A stretch of DNA of 52,400 nucleotides from Steroidobacteraceae bacterium (GCA_025451375.1 JANWKL010000025.1:1-52400); one strand, 5' to 3'; positions 1 through 10,957 are shown, counted from the stretch's first letter. A program made the numbers and translations. Notes: generated from the sequence alone by a model not told the origin.

Positions 1-808
1 CACTGCGCGTGGTTTCGAGATCCTGGGACTTCGAGGACAGCGTGTTGGCTTCGCGGTTCAGCTCCTGCATGAGGAAATCCAGCCGCCGGCCCGCCGGTTC
101 GCTGCCGCCGATGACGCGCAGGATCTCGCTAATGTGCCCGCTCAGGCGCTCCAGTTCTTCGTCCACGTCGAGCCGCTGCAAGAGAATCGCGAGCTCCTGC
201 TCGAGCCGGTCGTGATCGACGCTGGCGGTGATTTCCGCGAGCCGTTCATTGAGGCGCGCGCGCACCCGCGCCTGCACCTCCGGCAGTCGGGCCCGCACGG
301 TCGCCACCAGAGTCGTCAGCGCTGCGCAGCGCTGCTCAAGCAGGTCACGCAGCCGCGCGCCTTCACGGCCCCGCGCCGCCACGAGCTCGGTGAGGGTCGC
401 ATCGAATACCGCGAAGGCTGCGCTCTGCAGCTGCTCGCCGCCGATGCTCTCTTCGCGCAGCACCCCGGGCCAGCGCAGCACATCGAGCGCACTCACGGTA
501 GAGGGCTCGCGCAGCGAGCGGCTCACCAGCTGGGCGGCGGCCACCACCCGCCCGAGCGCGGCGGTGTCGATCTCCAGCGCGCCGCCGGCACCCTGGGGGC
601 GCCGGTAGGTGAGCGTGCAATCGACCTTGCCGCGGCGCAGCTGCCGCATGAGGCGCTGGCGCAATTCCCCTTCCGCGGCCCGCAGTTCGTCGGGCAGGCG
701 CAGCCCGGCCTCGAGGAAGCGGTGGTTCACGCTGCGCAATTCGCACACCAGCGTGCCCCAGGGGCCGCTGGCTTCGTGCCGCGCAAAGCCCGTCATGCTC
801 GCGATCAT
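1..808 (-). CDS. yicC: YicC-family endoribonuclease, 3' end cut by window edge
   Basis: The frame reads leftward from an ATG at 808 and stays open to base 1, so about 269 residues are visible and the C-terminus is missing. The N-terminus MIASMTGFAR followed by ELRSVNHRFLE is the hallmark of the YicC family. The visible end, with FLMQELNREANTL, is the conserved C-terminal DUF1732 part, so only some 15-25 residues should be lost. YicC proteins are single-strand-specific endoribonucleases implicated in small-RNA turnover. The gene is divergent from the PP2C gene with a 72-bp gap, and lies near rph as in Escherichia coli. A second in-frame ATG (MTGF) at 796 is less likely as start. Family assignment is secure; the RNase role comes from studied homologues. 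Confidence 0.93.
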   Translation of the reverse strand, partial: MIASMTGFARHEASGPWGTLVCELRSVNHRFLEAGLRLPDELRAAEGELRQRLMRQLRRGKVDCTLTYRRPQGAGGALEIDTAALGRVVAAAQLVSRSLREPSTVSALDVLRWPGVLREESIGGEQLQSAAFAVFDATLTELVAARGREGARLRDLLEQRCAALTTLVATVRARLPEVQARVRARLNERLAEITASVDHDRLEQELAILLQRLDVDEELERLSGHISEILRVIGGSEPAGRRLDFLMQELNREANTLSSKSQDLETTRS

Positions 809-880
809 TGGAAGCTTCCCATAAGCGCTACGCCTGCGCGCGGCAGGTGATATAAAGCGCGGCAGAAGTCTAACAGATAC

Positions 881-1639
881 ATGGATCGCTTCTTGCGGGT
901 CGAATACGCGGATATCAGCCTGCTCGGCGGGCGCGAAGAGAACCAGGACCGGGTCAGCATCGCGGTAGCCGAGCACGCGGCACTCATGGTGGTGGCCGAT
1001 GGTATGGGCGGTCACGCCGACGGTGCGCGCGCCGCGCAGGTGACCCAACAGGCGATCGTCGAGGCCTTCTGGCATTGCCCGCAACCGTTGTTCGATCCTC
1101 TGGGGTTCCTGCACATGACGCTCGGGCGCGCGCACGAGGAAGTGGTGAAGCTCGGCGTGCAGCTGCCGCTCGAGCAGCGGCCGCGCGCCACCTGCGCGGT
1201 GTGCCTGATTCAGCAGGGCGCGAGCTGGTGGGCGCACGTGGGTGACAGCCGCCTGTATCACGTGCGCGGCGGCAAGATCCTCGCCCGCAGCCGCGACCAC
1301 AGTCACGTGGAGCTGTTGCTGCGCGAGGGACTCATCAACGCCGAGCAGGCGCACAATCACCCCATGCGCAACTTCGTCGAATGCTGTCTCGGGGGCGAGC
1401 TGATCCTGCCGGACATGTCGCTGTCGCGGCGGCGGGCGCTGGAGGCGGATGACGTAATGCTCGCCTGCACCGACGGGCTGTGGGGCCCGCTGAAGGACGA
1501 CGAAGTCGCGAGCGGCATAGGCGCGCGCGGCGCGTTGCGCGACAACCTGATCGCACTCGGCAAACGCGCCGTGAAGCGCGCCGGCGCCGGCAGCGACAAT
1601 ACTTCCGCTGCGGCGCTGCGCTGGCTGGGTCAGGCATAG
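881..1639 (+). CDS. PP2C-family serine/threonine protein phosphatase
   Basis: This is a 252-residue single-domain PP2C (Stp1/PrpC type) metal-dependent phosphatase, expected in the cytoplasm. The metal-binding motifs appear in order: REENQDR near residue 20, VADGMGGH near 40, WAHVGDSRLYHVR near 120, RDHSHVE near 140, CTDGLWG near 200 and GSDNTSA near 240. There is no membrane segment and no attached kinase domain. It lies between divergent yicC and rph. PP2C genes next to yicC often sit near a Hanks-type kinase gene, but none is visible here. The partner kinase and targets are unknown. Confidence 0.9.
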   Translation: MDRFLRVEYADISLLGGREENQDRVSIAVAEHAALMVVADGMGGHADGARAAQVTQQAIVEAFWHCPQPLFDPLGFLHMTLGRAHEEVVKLGVQLPLEQRPRATCAVCLIQQGASWWAHVGDSRLYHVRGGKILARSRDHSHVELLLREGLINAEQAHNHPMRNFVECCLGGELILPDMSLSRRRALEADDVMLACTDGLWGPLKDDEVASGIGARGALRDNLIALGKRAVKRAGAGSDNTSAAALRWLGQA

Positions 1640-1714
1640 TGCGTGCCAACACCGCGCAACAAACCGCATGGCAACGCCGCAGCCGTCCAAAGCCATGTCC
1701 GCGAATGAACTGAT

Positions 1715-2446
1715 ATGGGGGAATTGAAAAGAGCCTCGGGTCGAGCCGCGGGCGAACTGCGAACGGTGAGTTTCGCGCGTCGCCACGCCAAGCACGCCGA
1801 AGGCGTGGTGCTGGTTGAGTTCGGCGACACCCAGGTGCTGTGCACCGCGAGCATCGAGGAGGGCGTGCCCGGATTCCTGCGCGGCAAGGGCCAGGGCTGG
1901 ATCACGGCCGAGTACGGCATGCTGCCGCGCGCCACCCATACCCGTAACGCGCGCGAGGCGGCGCGCGGCAAGCAGACCGGCCGCACCCAGGAAATCCAGC
2001 GTCTCATCGGCCGCTCGCTGCGCGCGGTGGCGGATCTGAAGGCGCTCGGCGAACGCACCATTACCCTTGATTGCGATGTGCTGCAGGCGGACGGCGGCAC
2101 GCGTACCGCGTCCATCACCGGCGCCTACGTGGCGCTCATGCAGGCCTGCGAACGCCTCACCCGCAACGGCCGCATCGCCGCGAGCCCCCTGCACGGCCAG
2201 GTCGCAGCGGTGTCGGTGGGCATCGTGGCGGGCGTGCCGGTGCTGGACCTGGACTACGCGGAAGACTCGCAGGCCGAGACCGATATGAACGTGGTCATGA
2301 ACAACGGCGGCGCGTTCATCGAAATCCAGGGCACCGCCGAAGGCCACGCCTTCCGCCGCCATGAACTCGACGCGATGCTCGAGCTGGCGAGCGCCGGCAC
2401 CGCGCAACTGTTCGCACTGCAGGCGCAGGCACTGAAGTCCCCGTGA
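1715..2446 (+). CDS. rph: Ribonuclease PH
   Basis: This 243-residue protein is a phosphorolytic 3'-5' exoribonuclease that trims tRNA 3' ends and releases nucleoside diphosphates. The N-terminal pattern [11 protein letters not shown], then [17 protein letters not shown] and [14 protein letters not shown], is diagnostic. RNase PH landmarks continue with [13 protein letters not shown], the catalytic-region [18 protein letters not shown], and LDLDYAEDS. Length is normal (about 240). The start is the ATG at 1715 and the stop overlaps the rdgB GTG by four bases (GTGA), so rph and rdgB are probably translated together. No residue loss is evident, unlike the inactive rph of E. coli K-12. Confidence 0.97.
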   Translation: MGELKRASGRAAGELRTVSFARRHAKHAEGVVLVEFGDTQVLCTASIEEGVPGFLRGKGQGWITAEYGMLPRATHTRNAREAARGKQTGRTQEIQRLIGRSLRAVADLKALGERTITLDCDVLQADGGTRTASITGAYVALMQACERLTRNGRIAASPLHGQVAAVSVGIVAGVPVLDLDYAEDSQAETDMNVVMNNGGAFIEIQGTAEGHAFRRHELDAMLELASAGTAQLFALQAQALKSP

Positions 2447-3063
2447 CGCGGGTGGTGCTCGCGAGCGGCAACGCGGGGAAGCTGCGTGAGCTCGCAGCGA
2501 TCCTGGCGCACCTTGATCTTGCGCTGGTGCCGCAAGGCGAACTCGGTGTGCGCGCGGTCCCGGAGACCGGCACCACGTTCCTCGCCAACGCCCTCATCAA
2601 GGCGCGCCACGCGGCGGCCGTCACGGGCCTGCCGGCCCTGGCGGACGATTCCGGACTGGAAGTGGATGCCCTGGACGGTCGGCCCGGCGTCTGGTCAGCG
2701 CGCTTTGCCGGTGTGGATGCGAGCGATCAGGACAATCTGCGGCAGCTGCTGCAGGAACTCACGGGCGTGCCAAATGCGCTACGCACGGCGCGCTACCAGT
2801 GCGTGATCGTGCTGGTGCGCAACGACGGGGATCCGGACCCTCTGGTCGCACAGGGCACCTGGGAGGGACGCATCGCGGCCGCGCCGCACGGCAGCGGCGG
2901 CTTTGGCTACGACCCGGTGTTCGTGCCGCACGGCGTAGCGGGGGAACAGCGCACCGCGGCGCAGCTCACGCCGGCGGAAAAAAATGCCGTGAGTCACCGC
3001 GGTCAGGCGCTGCGCGCACTGGTCGCGGCGCTCGCAAGCCTGAGCGTATATTTCCGTCCATGA
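2443..3063 (+). CDS. rdgB: XTP/dITP diphosphatase (RdgB/HAM1)
   Basis: This 206-residue nucleotide-pool sanitizer hydrolyses XTP, dITP and ITP to the monophosphates, keeping deaminated purines out of DNA and RNA. The N-terminal [15 protein letters not shown] binds substrate. [21 protein letters not shown]? is represented by [12 protein letters not shown] followed by [12 protein letters not shown], which carries the metal-binding acidic residues. [10 protein letters not shown] and MAHRGQAL-like VSHRGQAL complete the family signature. It starts with GTG at 2443 inside the end of rph and its stop overlaps the gmk ATG (3060-3063), giving a tight rph-rdgB-gmk run. rdgB is more commonly linked to hemW or yggS genes, but the rph-rdgB link is also widespread. 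Confidence 0.96.
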   Translation: MTRVVLASGNAGKLRELAAILAHLDLALVPQGELGVRAVPETGTTFLANALIKARHAAAVTGLPALADDSGLEVDALDGRPGVWSARFAGVDASDQDNLRQLLQELTGVPNALRTARYQCVIVLVRNDGDPDPLVAQGTWEGRIAAAPHGSGGFGYDPVFVPHGVAGEQRTAAQLTPAEKNAVSHRGQALRALVAALASLSVYFRP

Positions 3064-3680
3064 AACGCGGCCGGCTGTTTGTCATCGCGGCGCCCTCCGG
3101 CGCCGGCAAGACCTCGCTCGTCAAGGCGCTGCTCGCAAGCGCAGCCACACTGCGCGTGTCGATTTCGCATACCACCCGCAAGAAGCGTCCGACCGAGGAG
3201 GGCGGACGCGAATATCACTTCGTGACCGTGCCGCAGTTCGAGACGCTGATGGCGAGTGACGACCTGCTCGAGCACGCGCGCGTGTTCGGCAATTTCTACG
3301 GCACCTCGCGCGCGTTCGTGGAAACGGAGCTCACCGCCGGCCACGACGTGGTGCTGGAGATCGACTGGCAGGGCGCGCAGCAGGTGCGTCGTGCGATGCC
3401 CGAGTGCACCAGCATTTTCATCCTGCCGCCTTCGCGCCAGGCGCTGGCAGAACGCCTGGCGCGGCGCGCCACCGACACCCAGGACGTCATCGCGCGGCGC
3501 CTGGCCGACTCGGTGGCGGACATGTCCCACTACCGCGAGTTCGGCTACGTGGTCGTGAATGATGACTTCGACCAGGCGGTGGCGGAACTGCGCAGCATCG
3601 TCGCCGGCTCGGGTGAGAATCTGCGTAGCGACCGGCCGGGCTTGCGGGGACTACTCGCGGAACTGCTCGTCGCGCCTTAA
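3060..3680 (+). CDS. gmk: Guanylate kinase
   Basis: This 206-residue enzyme phosphorylates GMP to GDP with ATP. The P-loop APSGAGKTSLVKAL lies at residues 11-24, the GMP-binding SHTTRKKRPTEEGG and EYHFVT follow at about 40-60, and VVLEIDWQGAQQVR near 100 and the lid region LARRATDTQDVIARRL near 135-150 are all present. The ATG at 3060 overlaps the rdgB stop, which fixes this start over in-frame sequence upstream. Gmk followed by rpoZ and spoT is the classic proteobacterial order. The product feeds GDP/GTP, also the substrate of the SpoT synthetase two genes downstream. Confidence 0.97.
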   Translation: MKRGRLFVIAAPSGAGKTSLVKALLASAATLRVSISHTTRKKRPTEEGGREYHFVTVPQFETLMASDDLLEHARVFGNFYGTSRAFVETELTAGHDVVLEIDWQGAQQVRRAMPECTSIFILPPSRQALAERLARRATDTQDVIARRLADSVADMSHYREFGYVVVNDDFDQAVAELRSIVAGSGENLRSDRPGLRGLLAELLVAP

Positions 3681-3797
3681 AGAGCGCCCTGACCGGATCC
3701 GCGGGGCCACCGAAGCTGGCCTGAGACCACCCAATTCCTCTATACTGCAAGGCCGTGCGCGCCCGTTGTGGTGGCACCTCAACTCAAGCAAGCGATC

Positions 3798-4076
3798 ATG
3801 GCCCGAATCACCGTAGAAGACTGTCTGCAGAACGTCGAGAACCTGTTCCAGCTCGTGCTGCTCGCCTCCCAGCGTGCCCGCCGGCTCGCCAACGGCGCGG
3901 AAGCGACTCTGCCGCTCGAGAATGACAAGCCGACCGTGCTGGCGTTGCGTGAGATCGCCGCCGGCCGCGTAACCGCGGAAATGCTCCGCGAGCCGGATCC
4001 GGTGCCGGAGCCGGCTGTGCCCGACGCGGACAACCAGTCCAGTTTCCGCGCGCCGCAGTTCGGCCTCGGAGACTGA
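3798..4076 (+). CDS. rpoZ: RNA polymerase omega subunit
   Basis: This 92-residue omega subunit helps assemble the beta' subunit into RNA polymerase and forms part of a ppGpp-binding site. The start MARITVEDC at ATG 3798 and the segment [14 protein letters not shown] followed by [16 protein letters not shown] match RpoZ throughout. The C-terminal 25 residues are proline/acid-rich and variable, as usual. The 117-bp gap after gmk contains TATACT at 3741-3746, which could be a -10 element for an rpoZ-spoT promoter, although I see no good -35. The gap to spoT is only 15 bp, so the two are likely cotranscribed. Confidence 0.96.
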   Translation: MARITVEDCLQNVENLFQLVLLASQRARRLANGAEATLPLENDKPTVLALREIAAGRVTAEMLREPDPVPEPAVPDADNQSSFRAPQFGLGD

Positions 4077-4091
4077 CGCCGAAACGGAAAC

Positions 4092-6359
4092 ATGGACTAC
4101 GCGTCTTCGCTCCTGGGACTGCTGCCCGGCGCAAGACGCACTCCGGGCTTAAAGGAGCTGCTGGGATCCGTCAGCAGCTACCTGCCTCCCGAGCAGGTGA
4201 CCCGCATCCGCGAGGCGGCCGAATTCGGTGCCTCGGCGCACCACGGCCAGAAACGCCTCTCCGGTGAACCCTACATCGCGCATCCGGTAGCGGCGGCGGC
4301 GATCCTCGCGGACCTGCGCCTGGACGCCGACACCATCATCGCGGCGATCCTGCACGACGTCATCGAAGACACCCCGACGCCGAAGGACCAGCTGGCGGCG
4401 CGCTTCGGCGCGGACGTGGCGGAACTCGTCGACGCGGTCACCAAGCTCGACCAGATCAAGTTCAAGAGCCGCGAGGAAGCCCAGGCGGAGTCCTTCCGCA
4501 AGATGCTGCTCGCGATGGTGCGTGACCTGCGGGTAATCCTGGTGAAGCTCGCCGATCGCACTCACAACATGCGCACCATCGAGGCCATGTCGCCGGCGCG
4601 GCGCCGGGCGATCGCCCGCGAGACGCTGGAGATCTACGCGCCGATCGCCGAGCGGCTCGGGCTCTACACCATGAAGCTCGAGCTCGAGGACCTGGGATTC
4701 AAGGCACTGTACCCGCGCCGCCACCAGGTACTGGAGCGCGCGCTGCGCCGCGCGCGCGGCAACCAGAAGGAATTCCTCAAGAAGATCGAGCAGCAGCTGA
4801 ACGCGGCGCTCCTCAAGAGCAACATCCACGCGCAGGTCGAGACGCGCGAGAAGTACCTCTACAGCATCTACAAGAAAATGCGCCGCAAGCGCGCGCTGCT
4901 CGCCGAGATCGTGGACGTGTACGGCATCCGCATTGTGGTCGAGAGCACCGACACCTGCTACCGCGCGCTCGGCGCGGTGCACTCGGTGTACAAGCCGATG
5001 CCCGGGCGCTTCAAGGACTACATCGCCATTCCGCGCGTCAACGGCTACCAGTCGCTGCACACCACGCTCTTCGGCCCCAACGGCGTGCCCATCGAGGCGC
5101 AGATCCGCACCGCCGACATGCACCGGGTGGCCGAAGCCGGCATTGCCGCGCACTGGAAATACAAGGCCGGCGAGCGTTCCGACAGCAGCCAGGAGGATCG
5201 CACCCGCGAGTGGCTCTCCAACCTCGTGTCGCTGCAGGAGGCGGGCTCGTCGGAGGAATTTCTCGAGAGCGTCAAGGTCGACCTGTTCCCCGACAAGGTG
5301 TACGTGTTCACCCCCAAGGGCGAGATCCTGCGCCTGCCGAGCGGGGCCACCGTGGTGGACTTCGCGTACGCCGTGCACACCGACATCGGCAATCGCTGCG
5401 TGGCGGCGAAGATCGACCGCCGGCTCACGCCCTTGCGTACCGTGCTGCGCAACGGCCAGACGGTGGAGATCATCAGCGCCAAGGGCGCCACCCCGAGTCC
5501 CTCGTGGGTGAACTTCGTGGTCAGCGCCAAGGCGCGCAGCGCCATCCGTCATTACCTGAAAGGCCTGCGGCGCTCCGAAGCGATCGCACTCGGCGCCAAG
5601 CTCCTCGGCCAGTCACTCGCCGAGTTTGGGCTGGCGCTCGAGGATGTGGTCCCCGACGTGCAGCACGCGGCGCTTGCCGAGCTCGGGATGAAGGATCTCG
5701 ACGAGCTGTACGAGAAGATCGGACTGGGCGAGCGCCTCGCTCCTTTGCTCGCGCGGCGGCTTCTGCCCGGCTCACCGTTAGCGGACGGCACCGCGGGCCC
5801 GGCCCCCCTGGCGATCGCGGGCACCGAAGGCTTGCTCGTGACCTATGCGCGTTGCTGCTTCCCGATTCCGCATGATCCGATCTTCGCTTTCCTGTCGGCC
5901 GGGCGTGGCGTCGTGATTCATCGCGAGAACTGCGTCAACGTCGAGGACTACCGCAAGCATCCGGAGAACTGGCTGCCGGTGGGCTGGCAGACGGCTTCCG
6001 ATCGGCTGTTCAATTCCGAAATCCGTGCCTACGTGGTGAACCGTACCGGCGTGCTCGCGGCCATTGCTGCCGCCATCGCCGGCACCGAGACCAACATCGG
6101 CCACGTCTCGATCGATGAGCAGGACAGCGGCGCGGCCATGCTGACCTTCGAGCTGCGGGTGCGTGACCGCCGGCATCTGGCGCGCGTGGTACGCGTCATC
6201 CGCCGCATGCCGGACGTCAACCGCGTGACGCGCAGCATTGCCGCGCACGCGCGCGATGAGCAAAGCGGCGAGGATCACGCCGCTGACAGTGACGGCGACA
6301 TCGACGACTCCGACCCCAGCGACACCGGGGACACCGGTGCCGCCGAGGGCAGCGACTAA
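4092..6359 (+). CDS. spoT: Bifunctional (p)ppGpp synthetase/hydrolase SpoT
   Basis: This 755-residue RelA/SpoT homologue makes and degrades the alarmone (p)ppGpp. The N-terminal HD hydrolase domain is intact, with HDVIEDT near residue 90 and [14 protein letters not shown] near 150. The synthetase domain contains [10 protein letters not shown] near 275 and [19 protein letters not shown] near 300-320. The RxKD form (RFKD) is the one seen in bifunctional enzymes rather than monofunctional RelA. A TGS domain follows ([10 protein letters not shown], about 400), then a conserved-cysteine region ([11 protein letters not shown], about 588) and a C-terminal ACT domain (about 645-715). An acidic tail of about 35 residues, rich in D, S, G and E, ends the protein and is unusual. 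Neighbours are rpoZ upstream and ridA 17 bp downstream. Confidence 0.96.
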   Translation: MDYASSLLGLLPGARRTPGLKELLGSVSSYLPPEQVTRIREAAEFGASAHHGQKRLSGEPYIAHPVAAAAILADLRLDADTIIAAILHDVIEDTPTPKDQLAARFGADVAELVDAVTKLDQIKFKSREEAQAESFRKMLLAMVRDLRVILVKLADRTHNMRTIEAMSPARRRAIARETLEIYAPIAERLGLYTMKLELEDLGFKALYPRRHQVLERALRRARGNQKEFLKKIEQQLNAALLKSNIHAQVETREKYLYSIYKKMRRKRALLAEIVDVYGIRIVVESTDTCYRALGAVHSVYKPMPGRFKDYIAIPRVNGYQSLHTTLFGPNGVPIEAQIRTADMHRVAEAGIAAHWKYKAGERSDSSQEDRTREWLSNLVSLQEAGSSEEFLESVKVDLFPDKVYVFTPKGEILRLPSGATVVDFAYAVHTDIGNRCVAAKIDRRLTPLRTVLRNGQTVEIISAKGATPSPSWVNFVVSAKARSAIRHYLKGLRRSEAIALGAKLLGQSLAEFGLALEDVVPDVQHAALAELGMKDLDELYEKIGLGERLAPLLARRLLPGSPLADGTAGPAPLAIAGTEGLLVTYARCCFPIPHDPIFAFLSAGRGVVIHRENCVNVEDYRKHPENWLPVGWQTASDRLFNSEIRAYVVNRTGVLAAIAAAIAGTETNIGHVSIDEQDSGAAMLTFELRVRDRRHLARVVRVIRRMPDVNRVTRSIAAHARDEQSGEDHAADSDGDIDDSDPSDTGDTGAAEGSD

Positions 6360-6376
6360 CCTATGGAGCAAATCAA

Positions 6377-6738
6377 ATGAACCGCCAGATCATCCATACC
6401 GAACGCGCGCCGCAGGCGCTCGGCACCTACTCCCAGGCGGTGCGCGCCGGCGACACCGTGTACCTCTCAGGCCAGGTGCCGCTGGATCCGGCCACCACGC
6501 AGCTGGTGAGCGGGGACTTTGAAGCGCAGGTGCGCCGCGTGTTCGAGAACTTGCAGGCGGTGGCGGAGGCCGCGGGCGGCTCGCTGGCGCAGGCGGTGAA
6601 GGTCAACATCTATCTGCTTGACCTGAAGAACTTCGCCAAGGTCAACGAGATCATGGCGCTGTACTTCAACAAGCCCTACCCCGCGCGCTCCACGCTGGGC
6701 GTGGCGCAGCTGCCCCGCGACGCGCAGGTCGAAATCGA

Positions 6739-6760
<22 letters not shown>
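6377..6760 (+). CDS. ridA: RidA-family 2-iminobutanoate/2-iminopropanoate deaminase
   Basis: This 127-residue Rid/YjgF protein hydrolyses reactive enamine/imine intermediates released by PLP enzymes such as threonine dehydratase. [15 protein letters not shown] at the N-terminus, [11 protein letters not shown] near 35, the conserved arginine in [13 protein letters not shown] near 105, and VEIECVLH at the end are family signatures, and the length is typical. A good ribosome site, ATGGAG at 6363-6368, sits 8 bp before the ATG. It takes the place that trmH occupies between spoT and recG in E. coli. Its last 22 bases overlap the likely recG start. Confidence 0.96.
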
Positions 6761-8883
<2,123 letters not shown>

Positions 8884-8901
8884 CGTAGACTCAATCTCAC
8901 C

Positions 8902-9834
8902 ATGGCTGTCGTCCGCCCGGATTTCTCGCTCACCACGCCTCGTCCTGCGGAGGCGCCGCTGTCGCACCGTCTGGCGACACGCATCAACGAATACGCGCGG
9001 CTCGCGCGCTTTGATCGCCCGGTGGGGACGTGGCTGCTCCTGTGGCCGGCGCTGTGGGCCTTGTGGATCGCCGGCGCCGGCCGGCCGACGCCGCGGGTGC
9101 TGATCGTGTTCGTGCTGGGCGTGGTGGTGATGCGGGCCGCCGGCTGCGTGATCAACGACTTCGCCGACCGCGACATCGATCCGCACGTGCGCCGCACGCG
9201 CGACCGGCCGCTGGCCGCGCGGCGGGTGTCGCCGACCGAGGCGCTGGTGCTGTTCGCCGCGCTGCTGGTGGCGGCGCTCGTGCTCGTGACGCGCCTCAAC
9301 CTCCTCACCGTGAAGCTCGCCTGCATCGGCGCCGCGCTCACCGTGTCCTACCCGTTCATCAAGCGCTACTTCCCCCTGCCGCAGCTGTATCTCGGCCTCT
9401 CCTTCGGCGGCTTCAGCGTGCTGATGGCGTTCGCCGCGCAGCGCGGCGAGCTGGCGCGCGTGGCATGGGTGCTGTACATCGCCGCGGTCCTGTGGGCGGT
9501 CATCTACGACACCATCTACGCCATGATCGACCGCGAGGACGACCTGAAGATCGGGGTGAAGTCGAGCGCCATCCTGTTCGCGGACATGGACAAGTTCCTG
9601 ATCGGGGCGATGCAGGCCATGATGTTGTATGCGCTGGTGCTCGTCGGCCACGACATGCACTTCGGACGCTGGTATGAGGGCGGCGTGATCGCCGCCGGCG
9701 TGCTGTTCCTCTGGCAGCAGTGGCTGATCCGCAAGCGCGAGCCGGCCGGCTGCCTGCGCGCGTTCCTCAACAACCAGTACGTGGGGCTCGCGATCTTCGC
9801 AGGCATCCTGCTGCAGTACGTCTACGCCAGCTAG
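8902..9834 (+). CDS. ubiA: 4-hydroxybenzoate polyprenyltransferase UbiA
   Basis: This is an integral membrane prenyltransferase of 310 residues that attaches the polyprenyl tail to 4-hydroxybenzoate in ubiquinone synthesis. The first aspartate-rich motif, NDFADRDIDPHV near residue 90, and the second, YDTIYAMIDREDD near 205, are the Mg-prenyl-diphosphate ligands. About eight to nine hydrophobic helices are readable, starting with WLLLWPALWALW near 45. No ubiC chorismate lyase is adjacent, so the usual ubiCA pair is broken here. It is convergent with the PAP2 gene, with only 5 bp between stops. Menaquinone-type MenA is excluded by the UbiA-like motifs. Confidence 0.95.
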   Translation: MAVVRPDFSLTTPRPAEAPLSHRLATRINEYARLARFDRPVGTWLLLWPALWALWIAGAGRPTPRVLIVFVLGVVVMRAAGCVINDFADRDIDPHVRRTRDRPLAARRVSPTEALVLFAALLVAALVLVTRLNLLTVKLACIGAALTVSYPFIKRYFPLPQLYLGLSFGGFSVLMAFAAQRGELARVAWVLYIAAVLWAVIYDTIYAMIDREDDLKIGVKSSAILFADMDKFLIGAMQAMMLYALVLVGHDMHFGRWYEGGVIAAGVLFLWQQWLIRKREPAGCLRAFLNNQYVGLAIFAGILLQYVYAS

Positions 9835-9839
9835 TTCCC

Positions 9840-10463
9840 CTACCAGCTCTTTTTGAGTCCCACGTAGATTCCATGCGGCATCACCGATAACACCAGCGGT
9901 GTACCGCTGCGGGAGTGGGCGTAGTACCCGGCGGCCGTGCCCAGCGCGAAGCCTGCGATCACGTCCGACTGCCAATGGCCCCAGACCTTCATGCGCGCGA
10001 CGGCGTCGTAGAGCGGTAGCAGCTCGAGCGCGTAGAACTGCGGGTGGTCGTGTCCGTATTCGAGCACTAGCGGCGTCACTACCGCGCTGGTCAGCGTCAC
10101 CTCACCACTGGGAAAGCTCTGGGCGCCGTGCCCCGCGAACCACTTGTTGGGATCGGCGGTCTGTGACGGGCGCTCGCGCGAAAATGCGTACTTGAGGGCC
10201 ACCGAGGAAATTCCGCCCAGGGCACTGGCGTCGATCGACTGCCACAGGGTGCGGCCGAAGCGCTCTTCCCCGCCCTCCCACACTGCCCCGCCCACTTCGC
10301 CGGCGATCAAGACACCGATGAGCGCATCCTGGTAGCGGCGCGCCCAAATGCCGCGGTCGTCAAAGCTGAGTCGCGAGTCGATGCCGAGTGGACCGCCTCC
10401 GGCGCAGGCCGGCGCCGCGGCGCAGACGGTGATAAGCCAAAGTGCCGTGATCGGATATCGCAC
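9840..10463 (-). CDS. PAP2-superfamily phosphatase with altered PSGH motif
   Basis: This 207-residue protein has an N-terminal signal-like segment (residues 1-21, ending PACAG) and several hydrophobic helices, so it should act at or beyond the inner membrane. PAP2 motif 1 is intact (K91 ... R98-P99, in KYAFSRERP). Motif 3 is intact as R157 ... H163 ... D167 in ARMKVWGHWQSD. Motif 2 reads SFPSGEV, with Glu121 in place of the usual proton-donor His of PSGH. Family members dephosphorylate undecaprenyl pyrophosphate, phosphatidylglycerol phosphate or lipid A. The substrate here is unknown, and activity is uncertain because of the substitution. It is divergent from the dgkA-like gene. Confidence 0.85.
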   Translation of the reverse strand: MRYPITALWLITVCAAAPACAGGGPLGIDSRLSFDDRGIWARRYQDALIGVLIAGEVGGAVWEGGEERFGRTLWQSIDASALGGISSVALKYAFSRERPSQTADPNKWFAGHGAQSFPSGEVTLTSAVVTPLVLEYGHDHPQFYALELLPLYDAVARMKVWGHWQSDVIAGFALGTAAGYYAHSRSGTPLVLSVMPHGIYVGLKKSW

Positions 10464-10514
10464 GGGCGCCTCCCGTTAGCCTGCTCGTCGGCGTCAGTGT
10501 TACCTTCTGCGCTG

Positions 10515-10895
10515 ATGAGCGTCCACAAGAACCAGGCATTTGCGGCGCGCCTTAAGTTTGCGCTGCGCGGCCTCGCATACGCGGTGCGTACCGAGCGCAG
10601 TCTGCGACTCCAGCTGCTGGCGCTGGTGCTGGTGGTCGCGGCGCTGGTGGTACTCAGGCCCGGACCCCTGTGGTGGGCGCTGGTGCTCATCACCAGCAGC
10701 GCGGTAATCGCCGCGGAGCTGTTCAACACCGCCGTGGAACGCCTCGCCGATGAGCTGCACCCGCAAGACAGCGCCGGCATCGGCCTGGTCAAGGACTGCG
10801 CGGCGGCGGCGGTCCTGGTCGCATCCCTGGGCGCTATCGCGGTCGCGGCGGCACTCATCGTGCACCTGCTGACGCGCGGCGGCGTGCCTGTATAA
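10515..10895 (+). CDS. dgkA: Diacylglycerol kinase family (DgkA-like)
   Basis: This small 126-residue protein is an integral membrane lipid kinase of the DgkA family, which phosphorylates diacylglycerol or undecaprenol. Three hydrophobic segments are visible (about residues 36-50, 52-70 and 95-118). The catalytic stretch AAELFNTAVERLADEL matches the family E-x-x-N-x-A-x-E pattern, and KDCAAAAVLV matches the K-D-x-x-x-A-A motif. I use ATG 10515; an in-frame GTG at 10497 would add six residues and neither has a convincing ribosome site. The neighbouring divergent PAP2 gene could act in the same lipid-phosphate cycle. Its stop codon lies inside a candidate bio promoter. Confidence 0.88.
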   Translation: MSVHKNQAFAARLKFALRGLAYAVRTERSLRLQLLALVLVVAALVVLRPGPLWWALVLITSSAVIAAELFNTAVERLADELHPQDSAGIGLVKDCAAAAVLVASLGAIAVAAALIVHLLTRGGVPV

Positions 10896-10896
10896 G
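10869..10896 (+). promoter_or_regulatory. Candidate promoter of the bio operon
   Basis: CTGACG (10869-10874) and TATAAG (10891-10896) are separated by 16 bp and resemble -35 and -10 elements (four and five of six consensus bases). They overlap the last codons of dgkA and lie directly upstream of the candidate BirA operator. Transcription would begin near 10903. This is based on motif spacing only. Confidence 0.35.
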
Positions 10897-10906
10897 AATC
10901 GCGCAA

Positions 10907-10939
10907 TTGTCGACTTTTAGCCCCGCGGTGCGTTGACAC
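10907..10939. promoter_or_regulatory. Candidate BirA (biotin repressor) operator
   Basis: The half-sites TTGTCGAC (10907-10914) and GTTGACAC (10932-10939) form an imperfect inverted repeat with a 17-bp centre. The known BirA operator has 9-bp arms, TTGTAAACC and GGTTTACAA, about 14-16 bp apart. Twelve of the 18 consensus positions match here, including the TTGT..AC and GT..ACA cores, with a 15-bp spacer between 9-mers. It lies 18 bp before the first bioB start, just downstream of a promoter-like pair. The assignment is inferred from similarity and position. Confidence 0.4.
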
Positions 10940-10957
10940 GCGGACGGGCGCTCGGGC

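Noticed and set aside
134-850. 238-codon plus-strand open frame at the left edge
   Set aside because: It is antisense to yicC, whose protein reads clearly on the minus strand and runs off the window.
4149-5552. 467-codon open frame on the minus strand inside spoT
   Set aside because: Antisense to well-conserved HD, synthetase and TGS domains of spoT; no recognisable domain.
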